DNA of 64,000 nucleotides from Pristionchus mayeri. Its lineage: Eukaryota; Nematoda; Chromadorea; Rhabditida; Neodiplogasteridae. Numbering within the stretch: position 1 is the stretch's first letter; each line of letters begins with the position of its first letter. The stretch lies in NCBI GenBank assembly GCA_036245805.1, contig BTRK01000001.1, forward strand, positions 22,761,087-22,825,086. Direction: 5' to 3'. The notes under the pieces are model-generated. The model worked only from the letters and a program-made list of their open reading frames with translations, was not told the DNA's origin and searched no databases. Of the stretch, positions 35,035 through 48,000 are shown piece by piece. Made by a program: the position numbers and the translations under genes.

Positions 35035-38000
35035 GATCTCTCTTTCATCTTCTTATCAAAACAATATGAACACAGTAGTTTAACGAGAGAGGAAGCGAGA
35101 TTGGCTGTCTAGTGGACAGTTTAAGATAATGACCAGTGCTTTTTCTGATTACTCAGACGAGTTTGGACTCGAGGGGAGAGGGGAGATAATGTGATTAGAG
35201 ACTCGAGATCTCACTCATTCTTGCCGCACCCAAGGGATTTGCCCCTTAGTCCACAACCGTCGCTCAGACTGCGTTCTTCTCTTTGTGCTTAGAATTAGGG
35301 AATTCCTCCCAAGCACGAGTTTCTTCGAATCAAAATTCGTGTGTACCCTTCAGAAGTCTTCGTGTAGTGTGCATCGTTCACTTAGCTCATCTCCTAGTCT
35401 TTCTTCCTCTTGCTTTGACTGCTTTTTCTCAGTCGATCGTCCCAGTCAAAACACGTATTTCTCAAAGTGAGATCGGATTTCCGACGTAGCCAGTCACAAA
35501 AAAGTAGAGATGGAGGAAGAGTGAGGTAGGAATGAGAAGAGGAGGCGATTCGTGGATTTGTGTTGTCTCAAGTTAGAAAGCAAATAAAGGTTTGATCGAG
35601 GGAGAAAGTTATAGAGGGCGAACATGAGTGGAGGAAGAGCATCAAGGGAGGGGTTAACATTATTAGATCATTGATACCACAATTAGGTCTATCGAAATAC
35701 CCTCACAATTGACTACGAGTTGCAGTCTTCTGTAGTCTACATATAAATATACGGGAACTCTTCCTTCCTCTTCCTTCCCTCGGACATTGACTGATCTCCC
35801 TCTGAGGCCATAAAGTGACACACTAACGTGAACACTCGGGAAGGGAGGACTTCCTTTGCCTGTTACAATGGGCTGTGATCGAATATGAGGGGAGGGTTGA
35901 AATCGGAGGAGTGAGAGGAGGGAAGTCCCCTCCATCTCCTCGTCAGTCTTAGTCATCGATGCAGTCAACCATCTCATCGGGATTCTTCACTATCTGGAGA
36001 CCGCCCAGAAGGAGATCTTCGATTAAGAGGAAGAGGAGATCCATCCTCTCCTGGATGAATATATCCACCCATGCAGGTCAGTCTTCCATTCATTCCACTC
36101 GATTTCACTTCCAATAACTTTCTTTCCTCTTCTTCTCAGTCTTCTCAGTGTTCTCTTTCCTTCCTCGGTCATTCAAAATGTCAAAAGTGGCTGCGAAATG
36201 GCTTCCGGTTCATTTCCTTGGTTGGAAGTCTTCCACTTTCTCTCCTGCTTTTATGCCCTCCTCTCATCATTTGGCTCTTTTACGAGAATCCAATCAGTTT
36301 GATCTCTCCTTTGATCTCATTCCTTATTCAATCGAGTCAAAATAGCCACTGAGAGTAGATAGGGGAAGGGTAAGGAGGCATCTGCCCATTTCAGTCTCAA
36401 TCCATTCCATTCCTCTCAATTCCCATTGACCTTAGACCGTGGAATGTTCCCTCATGGGTTTCTTCTCTAATCTAACTCTCTTCTGCCATTTCCTTTTCTG
36501 ATTCACTCATTCTTGTAGTCATCATTCCAAATTCTTCATTTTGAAAATCCGTCTACATTTTCTCGCAACCCTCAGCTCAATTACCTCGTTTCAACCTATC
36601 TCTCGCTTGCCAGAATAGTCTCTCCCTCCCTCTCTCGATCAGTCTCCATCCGTTCTTCCTTTGTTCTCACCCGTTGCTTCAATCTCCATTACCTGTCTCA
36701 TTTAGCATTCATCTCTTCTCTTGCCGCACTCTCTCTTCTTCCTCTATCTCTTTCATTCAGGGGATTGGCTATTTGATTATGCGATGGTTCGGAACTCTTC
36801 TCTTCTCCTCCTTCATTCTAACATCACAGTGGGTCAAGTTGACTCGCTCTTTATCCATTACAAACTCGTTCCACTTCTTCTTTACTCATTACCCCTATGA
36901 TTTACTTACCCCCTCCCCCTCAGCTAAACTCCCGCACCATTCTATCAGCCTTTGTTTTCATGATCAATGAACTCTAAGTATCTCAAAAGTACAATTCGAT
37001 CTCATTAGATCTGTTTGCTTCATCTTGTCTTTCTCCAGTACTTTTCTACCTGGCAATTTGATATCCTCCTCTCAATTGATACGTTCTCTCACTTCCAATT
37101 AGATGGTAATTCCAAGATGGTCATCCTATCAGGTTACAATCCCTCTCCCTCCCTTCACCTCCAATATCCATAATTTCATCTACTATCTTCTCTGTCCAAA
37201 TGACTGTTATATCCCTTGTAAATCCTTCGGAGAACCATCTGGACAGATGACTGTGACCACCTCCCCTTCCCTCTCCCCCTCCCACCCCCCTCCATCATCC
37301 CCCTCTTCTTCTCTCCCCACCTCCTCCTGTACTTCTTCTCCATCTATCCAATGCTTCTCTTCTATTCATCCGATCAGAGTGGGGATTATTCACAGGTTGA
37401 GTAGCCAATAGTCGAGGTGTGATTTACATCCCTCTCTTCCCTTCCAGTCTTCTCTTCTCTTCTCTTCTCTCCTCTCGTTGTGGTCATTCCCTCTTCTTCT
37501 CTCGCGCACATCGTACTCCTCAATTGTCTTCATCTTTAATCATCCCCTACTTCGATTTAGATGAGCTAGGCGGACCCATCGTAGAGAAAATTCCCCGGGA
37601 ATAATCCATCTGTAGAATAAGGATACAGAATTTTGGAAATATATCACCTGTCATACAGACGGAGGCTAACAATTCCAAAGTGGAACTTTCAACTCCCCTT
37701 CTGGTTCTTGGTAGGAGTCAGTCCATTCCCGTCCATTCGATTAGCATTCCCTTCGTCTCTTCCACTTTTTATCCTCGATCTCTCTGATCCATTCCTTCTC
37801 ATTATTTGCCCTCCAAACCGACTTACAATGTCGATTCCCACCTCATTCTTCTCTAAGATTTACTCAACTTTTTGTTCGTTCTGCTCATTCTTCACGCTCT
37901 CTCACGATCTCCCCCCTCTCTCCCCTTCCCCCCCCCCCTCCCCCTCTCTCCCCCCTCCCCCCTCTCTCTCCTACTGGTCTCCATCATTCTCATCGTTAGA

Positions 38001-39565
38001 TGGCATCCTCAACACGATTCGTACTCTCTTCATATTCCATTCTCTCTCGTCTCTCTCTCTTTCTCTCTCCACTCTCTCCGATGTATACACTCTATCGTCA
38101 CCTTGAATCGTTCATCCATTCTCTCTTTCTCGTTATCCTTGTCTTGTCTCTCACTAAGTTGTCATCGATCCTTCCCTTTGACCTACCGCAGCGAGAACTC
38201 TCTCCATATGAATGACCTGTGCAGAAAGGAGCTTATCCATTCTAATACGTCCATCTTGGGATTCGATCTACTTTTCAACCGTACAGATGGTCTTTCTTGT
38301 CTGATCTCTCTCCAGTTCCCCCCTCTCTCTCCCTCTTCTCCTTCCTCATCTTCTCGGGATTCATCTCTTTCTACAGGCAGCTGCTTGATGGGTGATAGTG
38401 TGAGCGGGGGGAGGGACGAGAGAGGCGGGAGGAGCGAGAGAGTCCAGACAACGAAAGAGGGGGGAGGCTATTTCAATTTAGTCCTCTCCTTTCGTCTTTT
38501 TCCTCTTGAGTCGCTGTGTACTTGTAATCATTCTTGACGCACGAAAAGCTGAGTAATGCAGAAAACAAAGCGATTTTGAGTGAGACGAGCTAATTTGATA
38601 ATAGTCACTGATAGTCCCCCCCTCCTTCTCTCCTCCATTTCCGATGTGCCTCAGTCTTCTCTAACTTCATTCGTCGTCCTTTTCTTCCTTCCTCTCACAT
38701 TTTCCCACACATCCAAACAACGCATCGAAGCTATTCGATCCCATCATCGTGTACTCTTCCATTCCTACGGTGGTGTCCTGTCTTTCTGTTCTTTCTCTCA
38801 CTACCGTAATCCCCATCTGCTTCCTATTTTACAGCCTTCAGATGGGTATATTCAGCTGGTCATTGCACGAGTAATAGATATCCGATCAGAGATGGTTCTC
38901 ATCTAGTCCTCTCCCCCTCCTCCCCCCCCCCCCTCCACTCCCCCATCCGTTCCTCTTCCTCCTTTCTCCCTAATGTTCCTCCTCTCCAGTTCAGTTCATT
39001 AGATCGCAATCAGTAGTCATGTACTATCTATCACTCAAATGTTCCGCTCTCTCATTTTACGCGCATTTTGACCCCTTTTAGCAGTTGGTTGGCGGGTATT
39101 CTTTATTCCTCCATTGACCTTCGATTTCACCCTTCCGATAGCAGAGAATTGAGATGGATGAAGCCCCCATTGTTTCCCCTTCTCCCTTCCCCCGATTCTC
39201 ATGCTGTCCTCACTCACAACTCCCCTCTTATTCCCTATTCACAATATCTCCCTCGAATCATGAGTAATCCTCTCCTGGCAACGATCGAAGGGATGAAGCT
39301 GACCAAATTCCCTTCCTTCTCTTCTCCTTTCTTCGGTTCCATTTCTCCCTGAATCATTCCCTTTCTTCCCTCTCTCCCATATGATTTCCTTGATATTTGC
39401 ACGAAGCGTCAAACGATCCTTCGAGTGAAGAATTGCTTCCCTCCATCGATTCCCCTTCATTCAGCCATTCCTTCCCAATTCCATTGTCGTACTCTTTCCG
39501 CGTTTCATTTCCCCTTCTCCAGACAACGCAGAGCAACCCTGTAGACCAAAAGAGATCAGAGATCA
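34734..39565 (+). other. Pyrimidine-rich region upstream or intronic to gap-2
   Basis: Nearly 5 kb with strong C/T bias on the plus strand. Open frames at 36071-36352, 37103-37411, 37633-38106, 38130-38550 and 39068-39352 overlap in different frames. A few look coding (PNDCYIPCKSFGEPSG, MNDLCRKELIHSNTSI), but no splice-consistent gene emerges. It may be intron of gap-2 if the exon at 34301 is used. Confidence 0.4.
34944..35030 (+). repeat. (CT)n microsatellite, about 85 bp
   Basis: Uninterrupted CT dinucleotides over about 43 units. The longest pure microsatellite in the window. Confidence 0.95.
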
Positions 39566-39647
39566 ATGAGGGCGGAGCTTCAGTCTCCCCCACCTCCCTC
39601 CGACCCTTCCGAATGTATCAGCCCGTCTAAGTTTGGGAGTGTACGAG
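39566..39647 (+). CDS. gap-2: Alternative first exon of gap-2 (27 codons)
   Basis: MRAELQSPPPPSDPSECISP then SKFGSVR plus one base, ending at a GTGAGT donor in phase 1. That fits the gap-2 exon at 43132 (completing an Asp or Gly codon). Pro/Ser-rich leader without membrane segment. Usage must be confirmed by RNA. Confidence 0.55.
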
Positions 39648-40651
39648 GTGAGTTCTTAGATTTACTCTTAAAGATTTCGAAAGATTTGCTCAATTGCAAA
39701 CCCCTCCTTCTTCTTCTCTTCCTTTGCTTTCTCCTTTCTATTTCTCTTACCTCCAATCACTCATTATCACTCCTCACTCTCCTCATATCCTCACTCTCTC
39801 TTCTTCTCTGACTTCTCTCCTACTCTCTTCGTTCTCCCTACTCTCTCTTCTCATCAACTCCTGTCATATTTCCTCCACTGCCACTTGTTGATGTCCGCTT
39901 GGAGTAAACGGATATTGGATGCACACATCGCAACTTCCAGATATTTTAGTGACTTTAGTGGGTGAATTAGTAGAAGAGGAAGTACTTCTCTCTCTTCTCG
40001 TCCTCTGCTCCTCTAATTGGAATCCTCTCGGGAGCTTCATCAAACAACTTCCGTACGAGAAGAAAACAGCGATTCTTTCCGTGTTCCGCACCTCTTTTTT
40101 CTTCCGGACTTTCGATGTTTACCAATCAGTGAATAAGAGGATACAGAAATGAATGCAATAGTCACAATTGCGAAAGAGAGAATTATCATAGGCGAAACAG
40201 GTCGGGTTTTATGATGGGACTGCACCCAATTGAAAGGTGGTTGAAAGGAAGAAGGAAAGAAAAAGATTTCGTCATCACAAGGTAATCTGATGCAGTACCA
40301 TTGAATAGCCCACTGCTTGACAAACATGCTACTGTCTACGATTTCTCCCTTTTCTCCCTCTTCTCTCCTCTCTCGTTTCCCTCTGTTCTCTCTTTTCAGA
40401 TGAAGCACTTATCGATAAGATCGATAAAAAGTCTCTCTGATTCACACACTCTCTCTCCTCTCTCTCTCAAGTTTTCTTTTGCTTTTTGTGCATTGAGAGT
40501 GGGGAGAAACAGGGAGGAAATCTCCCCCCACCCTCGAAATAAGCTCCGCCCCCTTCCATCACTGTTCACCCTCCACTTCCCATCCCTCCTCTTCACTTCC
40601 CATCGACCATCGATCGAATCAATCGATCGATGATCTTCATACCGTAATCCG

Positions 40652-40799
40652 ATGGTGGTTCCCTTCTGGATACGGTGGATCTGGGGATGGGTGGTCAGAC
40701 TCTTCTGCTGTCTCTTCTGTTGTCAGTGCAGAAGGAAAGCCGTAGATGAAGAGAGAGGAAGGGAGGAATCGAACGAACCCTTCCTCAGAGCAGACAATG
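40652..40799 (+). CDS. gap-2: Alternative first exon of gap-2 encoding a membrane/palmitoyl anchor
   Basis: MVVPFWIRWIWGWVVRLFCC, then LFCCQCRRKAVDEERG and FLRADN plus one base, ending at GTACGT. Phase 1, matching the exon at 43132 and the same AAT-G end as the leader at 42094-42202. The Trp-rich hydrophobic helix followed by CCLFCCQC and basic residues looks like a membrane anchor with palmitoylation sites. It would tether this RasGAP isoform to membranes. No homologue of this leader is recalled. Confidence 0.6.
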
Positions 40800-42093
40800 G
40801 TACGTTCCATATTGCTCTAACATACGATCATTCAATTATTGATCGAAATGTATCTGCCGCATAGTTATTCCTCCGTAGTTCAATTACTTTTCCTTCTCTG
40901 CAGTTCTTATTCAGCTTATCATTCTCACAACTCTTCGATGTCATCGTTCGCATTCCCTTTCTTCATCGTTTTCTTATTTTCTTTCAATCCTTTCCCGTAT
41001 TCGCTTCTCGACTTCTCGCACATGGCATCCATTCACCTCTTCCTTCATTCACTCATTCCTTCCTCTCTCTCATTCTCATTCTCAACTCTTTTCTTCAACA
41101 TTCTCTGCCTTTGTTCTCACTGATTTGATAATGGATTCCTCTAATCAGTTTATCTACATCGATCTCCTTCTCTCCCTTGGAATAACATTCACTTCCTAAC
41201 CGGTCTCTTCGTGAATCTCTCTCTCTCTCTCTCTCTCTCTTCACTCTCTCGTCTCCTCTCTTTCTCTGCTCTCTCCCCAATTCACGTGCTCTCTAATTGG
41301 ACACTAAACTAGTACGAGAAGGTTGTAGACAGGAAACTGGAGTAATAGAATTGTGGATCGAGGGATGGAATACTTTGAATTTTTTTTTGCATCTGAGTTC
41401 ACTTGAGAGTCGATTTACTCGAATGATGTCCTCATTCAATTGATGTTTGTCCACTGTGTGAGCAAGCGTGTGAAATCTCTCCGTGGCCTTGTAGGGAAGA
41501 GAAATTGAGGTGAGAGAGAAGGATACTGTTGCGAAAGGGAATCGAGAATCAACTCTTTTTAGTGAATCAAACTCTTTTGCCCAAAGTATAACGTTAGTAT
41601 TTTATGAGGACGCACTCTGTTCAGCAGCGGAATTCACAATTCCTTCGAGATAAATCTCAGTCTGAGATTGATCTCAACCTCCCACTTACCGTATCTCCCA
41701 GTCATTGACCGTATCTCTTTCAATTGCTTCTCGAACAATGCATTCGATCAAGGGAAAGTCGGTCAGGATATGAATGGGAGTCATCCTTCTAATGAGGACT
41801 CATTTCTCCCCTTTCCCTCCTCGTCATCTTCGAGAACATCTACTCACTACCATCTACACTGTAGATGACGAGTGGGGAGAGTGGGTAGAGAGAGAGAGTG
41901 TGGGAATGGAGGAGAGTCTCCTTGAGGAGAGATAGAGATCTCCCCCATCAGAGAGTGGGTGGGCGGAGAGAGACGAGAGAAGAGGGCGCAGCTCCTCGTT
42001 TTCCCCCGTGAGCTGCCTCTTCTCGACTACAGTCTCTCTCTCTCTCTCTCCCATCCCTCTCTCCAACCTGCTTGCCCCCTGAGGGGTCATCTC

Positions 42094-45000
42094 ATGATGG
42101 CGAGAGCCCCTCTCTATCCCTCCTCCTTCTCCCTTAACTGTATACCGGAAGAGATGGATCTGCCTCCCATTCCCCCTGTCGACTACTCCGATAGTGACAA
42201 TGGTCAGTTGCATCATCACTACTCAATCTCCCCATCACAGTATCATCTTCCTTTGATCTTTCTTCCCTTTCTTCTGCCATCTACGCGCCTTTTCCTGAAT
42301 CTTATCTTCCTTTGTTTGCTTCGAATCTTCGATCCGTTACGTCCATCTCCTTATCTCCTCACACGAACAACCAAACTCCAGTTCGAATTAATGACAAAAT
42401 ATGGAAATCATCATGATTTATCTAATTAATGTCGCCTTCTTTCTTTCTTTCTATCTTTCTTTCCTACGTTCAAATTTAAATAGAATCGAAAGAAAAGGAA
42501 GGGTCGAGATAACTAGATAGCCCCATCTCAATTCCATTTCACGCTAATTGTTAGCCTACGAAGAATGAATGAGAAAGAGATTAAAGTGACCTTTGGATGA
42601 GCAATTCGATCGAGATAACTAACAATGAAGGTCGCAATGAGAGGCATTCAATCATAAATTTGACCCATCGATCTCCCTCGTAGACTACCGTACCATCATG
42701 TTGTCGCCGTCTTCTTTTGAGTGGGAGAGTAAGTCGTGTGGGATAATCCTTAGAACAACTCGAGAGCAAACTTCTCGGTTTCACTCATTCAAAAGACGAA
42801 GGGAAAGTGTTCGACGATTGTTTGTCAATTGCATGCTGATACTACCTACTTGAGAAACTTGAGAACTTCGTAGGAGTAACAGATCTGGCACATCGTATAC
42901 TACAGTAAACATGGTTGATTGGCCAGTGACCTACTCGAGTTGTCTCACCTCGTTGTCCAATCAACCTTGAGAGGCAGCGAATGCAGTTAATTATCAGAGG
43001 AGCGAACTCCCCCACCTTCGAGGGGGGGAGAGAAGAGAGTGAAGGGAGATAACAGTTAGCAGAGTGGACTAAATGGGGACGCACACAATGGAATCGTTTT
43101 TAGAATGGTGACTAACTATGTTTCATTTCAGATGTGGTTGGCGATGAAGTCTCTCCCTCCTCACTGCATCATTCATCTCCTCGCACTCTCTCCTCCACCA
43201 ATCTCCCCTCCATGTCTGCTTCCCTTCCTGCCTACCAGGTAAGCAAGAGAGAGAGACAAGGCAGTCATGATACGAAGGACAAAATGACATGGTTTGAAAG
43301 GAAACTCACATAAGGATTGGTTAGAAGGAAGTGAGGCTCCAGTAGGGGTCAGCAGCACAATTTGACTACTCCTCTAGAATGTATCCATGACTGCCCTTTC
43401 TTTGTTTGTGAACTACGGCGCGTTAATCTTACCAGAAGCGAGAAAGAGCGACAAAACTTCCGCCAGTTCCCTCCCGTCCCTCCCTTTGATCTACTCCTCA
43501 GAATCCGCTTACCCTGTGCAGTCTCCCTCTAGACCCCCCCCCCCCCTCCCCCCTCCCTCCTCTAGGTGCACTGTCGAGATATGCAAGAAACACCATTGAA
43601 GGCCCATTCCTTTCGAAGAATATGATTTTAAAGTTTCTCTTTCTTGGTATATTCTACAAGGACTATCTTTCAGAACAATAACCAAAAGTACGATTCGCAC
43701 ATATTTGTTTGTGTCCACTCAGTCTGGTGTCATACCCTGCTCTTCCTTTGATGGTATCTTCAGGGGGTATTAGTGTCCTCCTTCTCCCTCTCTCTCCGTT
43801 CCCTTCCATCTCTTTCCCCCAAAGGGAATCTATGCAAACAGCTAGATGTTCTATCAATTTACACGATGGGATCCCTCTCCTCCTTCGTTCTTTCGACCAC
43901 AGACACATTCCTCTGTCCTCAGGCGTATTCCTCACTTTTCACAACGATAATTAATGTATTTTCTGCAAGATTCGCGCCTTCAATAACCGTTATTTTTACA
44001 TAAACTAGGGAAAGACTATTAAATTTTGAAATAAGGGTACTAGGGTTCATAAGCTGCTTTCAATTGGATTCGAACGTGTTATAAGAGGTTGTCCCTTTCC
44101 CTCGACCTCCTCTCCCTTCTTTCTCTATCTAATCTCTTGTCGAAACATTCCTCAGAGGTCACCTCTCTCTCTTCAGCTTCTCAGTCTATTCTATTCACTT
44201 CTCGACCATCTTTTCAACTCTCGCGAATTCGTCATTCGAATCAAATCCAAATCCTCCGAAATCCCCGTTCTCTCAAATCCCCATACTCTCTCGTTTTCTC
44301 TCACGTCTCTACTCACTCTCTCATTATCCCACACTCTCTCATCTCTGCTGTTTTCCACTCATTTTCTGTCACTAGTCAGTAGTCATCCCTGTTCACCATG
44401 CGCTTCGTTCAGCCCTACATTATCGTATATGAGGTATACGATGGGAGTCGATCGATAGTCAGGGTTCATACCGTAATCCTCTTACTTCCAGGAAGGGCCG
44501 GGACTCGCGCTCGCAGACGACGGATACAGTGCACCTCAGAAACTTGCAGTGAGTGTATCGTAGTTTACAAATAAAAGTAATCGCACTATAATCACATGGG
44601 CCAGAGAAGAAGCATCAAATGGTAGATAGATAAATTGAAATGCTTGGATCAAGAGCGATGAGCTGAAACACAGGGAATAATATTTGTTGAAGAACGGCAT
44701 AAGTTATGCCGCATTACATTGACGAATTTTGTGGTACATTGTATTGATCTACTTGTTGAAGACTGCCATAATAATGAATCGATAATTGCAGAACTTCCTA
44801 ACTAAGCCATTCCGATCGAATCCCCTGAAGAGGACGAAGAGCGTATCGAAGTTAGAGAGGAAGCGATTGGCACTCCACGACGAGAGGTCAGTAGAAGAAG
44901 TGAATGGAATAGTCGATCACTTCTCTCCATAATCATCACATCTGATCCGTTCGTAGATCGTAGTTCTCAAGCGACATGGTTCCTTTCCCTTCTCAACTGT

Positions 45001-48000
45001 AATTTGGGACCCGTTAATTCGTGCCTAATTGGAGTGTTTGCCCATGGGGGAGAATGGGAGGAAAGGGCAGAGACGCAGAGGAGGAGAACACACAGTTCGT
45101 CGTCCTGAATGAGAAGCCCCTTTCCCCTCACTCTGTCTCTCTGTCGCTCTCATCTCATTTGAATAGAGAAGCGTGTGGTGTTCAGTTTGAAAAGTGAGAG
45201 GGGCGTACCTCACTTTCACTGATGCCCCTCCCTATAATCCCTCTCTCTCGAGAGAGAGGGAAATGGAACAAATACCTCGTAGCGAGGATGGCAATATGGA
45301 CCAAATCCGACTGGTTCCACTCCCTCTCTTCCCACCCCCATCACTCCTAATAGAGTCTATCATAACTAGTAATCATATTCGTGTTATGGTCAATCGCGCT
45401 TCTGTTGATCTACCGTACATTCCGAGATACGGTACTCCGTAGAGTACGGAGGGTGGTCAAAGTGATCTCTCTAGTGATAAGAGACACTGTTATGCCGTTC
45501 AGTCTGGTAGAGAGGGAAGAACTCTCGAGAGATATAAGTGATCTCTCAATCTACCGTTCTCCCTCTTCTTCTCTTCCCTCTTCTCTCCTTCTCTTGCTTC
45601 TCCCTTCACTCAAATGAGACAATCACCATTCCCTCCTTTGGATCTTCTCCTCCTCCTTCGATCGATAAATGGTTCAGATGCCTTTCATAATGTCTTCCAT
45701 TATCTCTGTCTCTCTCCCTTTCCTCTGCTCTCTCGTCTTTCTCTAGCTGAACAAACTTCCTGCTTGTTCTCACCATCAAGAGATTAAGCGTCGTTTCTTC
45801 TAACCGCTCTTCTTTCCCTCAGGGAATTTCCCTCCTCCAGATTCCCTCTTATCAACTGATATCAAAAGGAAGAAGAAGCTCCGATTCGCCGACTAGATCC
45901 TTATTATTATTTTGCACTACGCTATCATCCGATGATCTCTTCCTAAAGTGCGAATTCCCTTCTAATCGATAATGACGAGAGTTCCCAAATCGCCTGGGGG
46001 TTCCTCTAATGTTTCGCTCTCCATTGTGCTTCGATAGATCAGATTACCTCTGACCTCCCTCCTCTTTTCTCCAATCCATAAAATAGTCCGTCACTCTTCT
46101 CTTTACAGCTAGTCAACCATATCTCACACTCTCATCTGCCCTCTATTCTCGTCCCTTCACACTTTCGAGCATTACTCTAGTACTGTTTCCTTGTTAAACA
46201 GGAAGCTCTCAAGGGTCCTTCATACTTGTGTCCTCTCTGCTTGTTATTTATCATTCGATGCTCCTGATATTTTGTAAAACAATATTGATTTTCCATTCAA
46301 TTCGCTTGATCACGTCTAATTTTGATGATCGTTGCTTCTCTTCACGGTTTCCCTTCATAATTACCGGTTTTCCCGACGTCATATCATAATTCTCGTTTGC
46401 AACTCTTTCTATCGCTGTTGCCTTTTCCTCTTCATATGTTATCACTTCAATAGTAGGAGGATGAGACTCTGAGAATAATTGCTTCCCTTCTCTTCCTTCG
46501 ATGGTTCAATTCGACCATGATCCATCTGGGTCTCGCCCAAATTCGAGAGCCAATTCGACTCGATCCAAATTGGTTCGAGGACGGATTGTGTATCGAGAGA
46601 AGCGAAAACTACCCAATGAAGATGAAGATCACCCGTGAGTTTCCTTCACTCCTACCTTCCATCATTCTTTCCTTCATCCACATCAAAATATTGTTCTCTT
46701 CCTCTCGATTATTGGATATATTCTCGTGTGTCTCATAAATCTCTCGTTTCTCACCCTCTCTCTAGCTTCAAACCGGCCTTCCTTTGTAGTGATAGTGAAA
46801 GAGAAGGTGAGAGAGATGGATCTGATTTATCTCCCGGGGGGAGACATCCATGGGAAAGAGCCACAGTTCGATCACAATGACAACAGTAAAGGAGAGGGAT
46901 TGGAAACGGGGCTAATGCCTCTACTTTGCATCTATTAGAGACTTGAGGAGGGGTCTCATCTTCTACTCGAATTGTCACTCGCTCGTCACTTTCCTCACTC
47001 AGATCGTCCGTTCAGTCGAGACATTCCTTCCCCCCTGAATCCCTCCCGAGATCCTTCCCTAACATCAAAGTGGATTCGACACAGCTGTATTCCCTCCCTC
47101 CTCCTTCCTCTCCTCTCTCTCACAAGCAACATCTTCCCCTGTCCATTCCTTCCACTAGTCTGCCTAGTCATTTTCCCTATTAAAAATGCGGATCATCTGT
47201 GGATCCTCGATCTCAACCAATTCAGACGATGAAGGGTCAGGTTTGATGAATATTCAGAGAACTCATCCAAATATCCATTTTCACCATTTCCCATTCTTTA
47301 ATGATTCCTATTGATTATATTCAGTGCTCGCGACCCGGACGAGAATACGTTCGGCAGGGGAGATCTCATGAGGAGGAGTGGATATGGAAGGTACCATCTC
47401 AATACTTCAGCCCTTCGATTTTTAACCATATCTGGCTTATATGAATATGTGCTAATGATCTTTGTTAATCTTCGTATCATAGTTGGAATCAGGGAAAATT
47501 AGTGAATGTAGGGTAGATCAAGGAACAGAGTGAGAGAGGTGGGGGGGGGGAGGAATTTGCTCACTTCGCGTGAGCTTCTCTTCTTCAGTTTCAAGCGGGA
47601 AGTAAATGACAGAAAGAACGAAATATGAGCATGGGAAGAAGTGAGGGAAGGGTTCGCGCACCTGAAACAATGAGGAACATCAGCGTAGATGAAGGGAGAT
47701 AATCGATAATCCCATTAATCATCTGCCTACTTTGCAGGGAACCCGCAGGGACTCTGCGATCATCGAGATCTCACGAGAGTTTGCTATCGTATTCTGCAGC
47801 GACGCATATGATCGATCTGGGTACGGTAGATCGAATGGACGATTGAATACTGTAGATTGGGAGTGGGAAGGGTGGTTAATCAATAATTGGTTGCAGCATC
47901 GGACACTCGATTGCATCCCGTGCACCCCTCAGTTCTGGATGTTCCCAATTGTTTCCGAGTGGCGAATACTTACTATGCCTGTCGTACTCCCATCGAAAGG

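Noticed and set aside
34894..35112. 72-codon frame with alternating Ser-Leu
   Set aside because: Direct translation of the (CT)n microsatellite.
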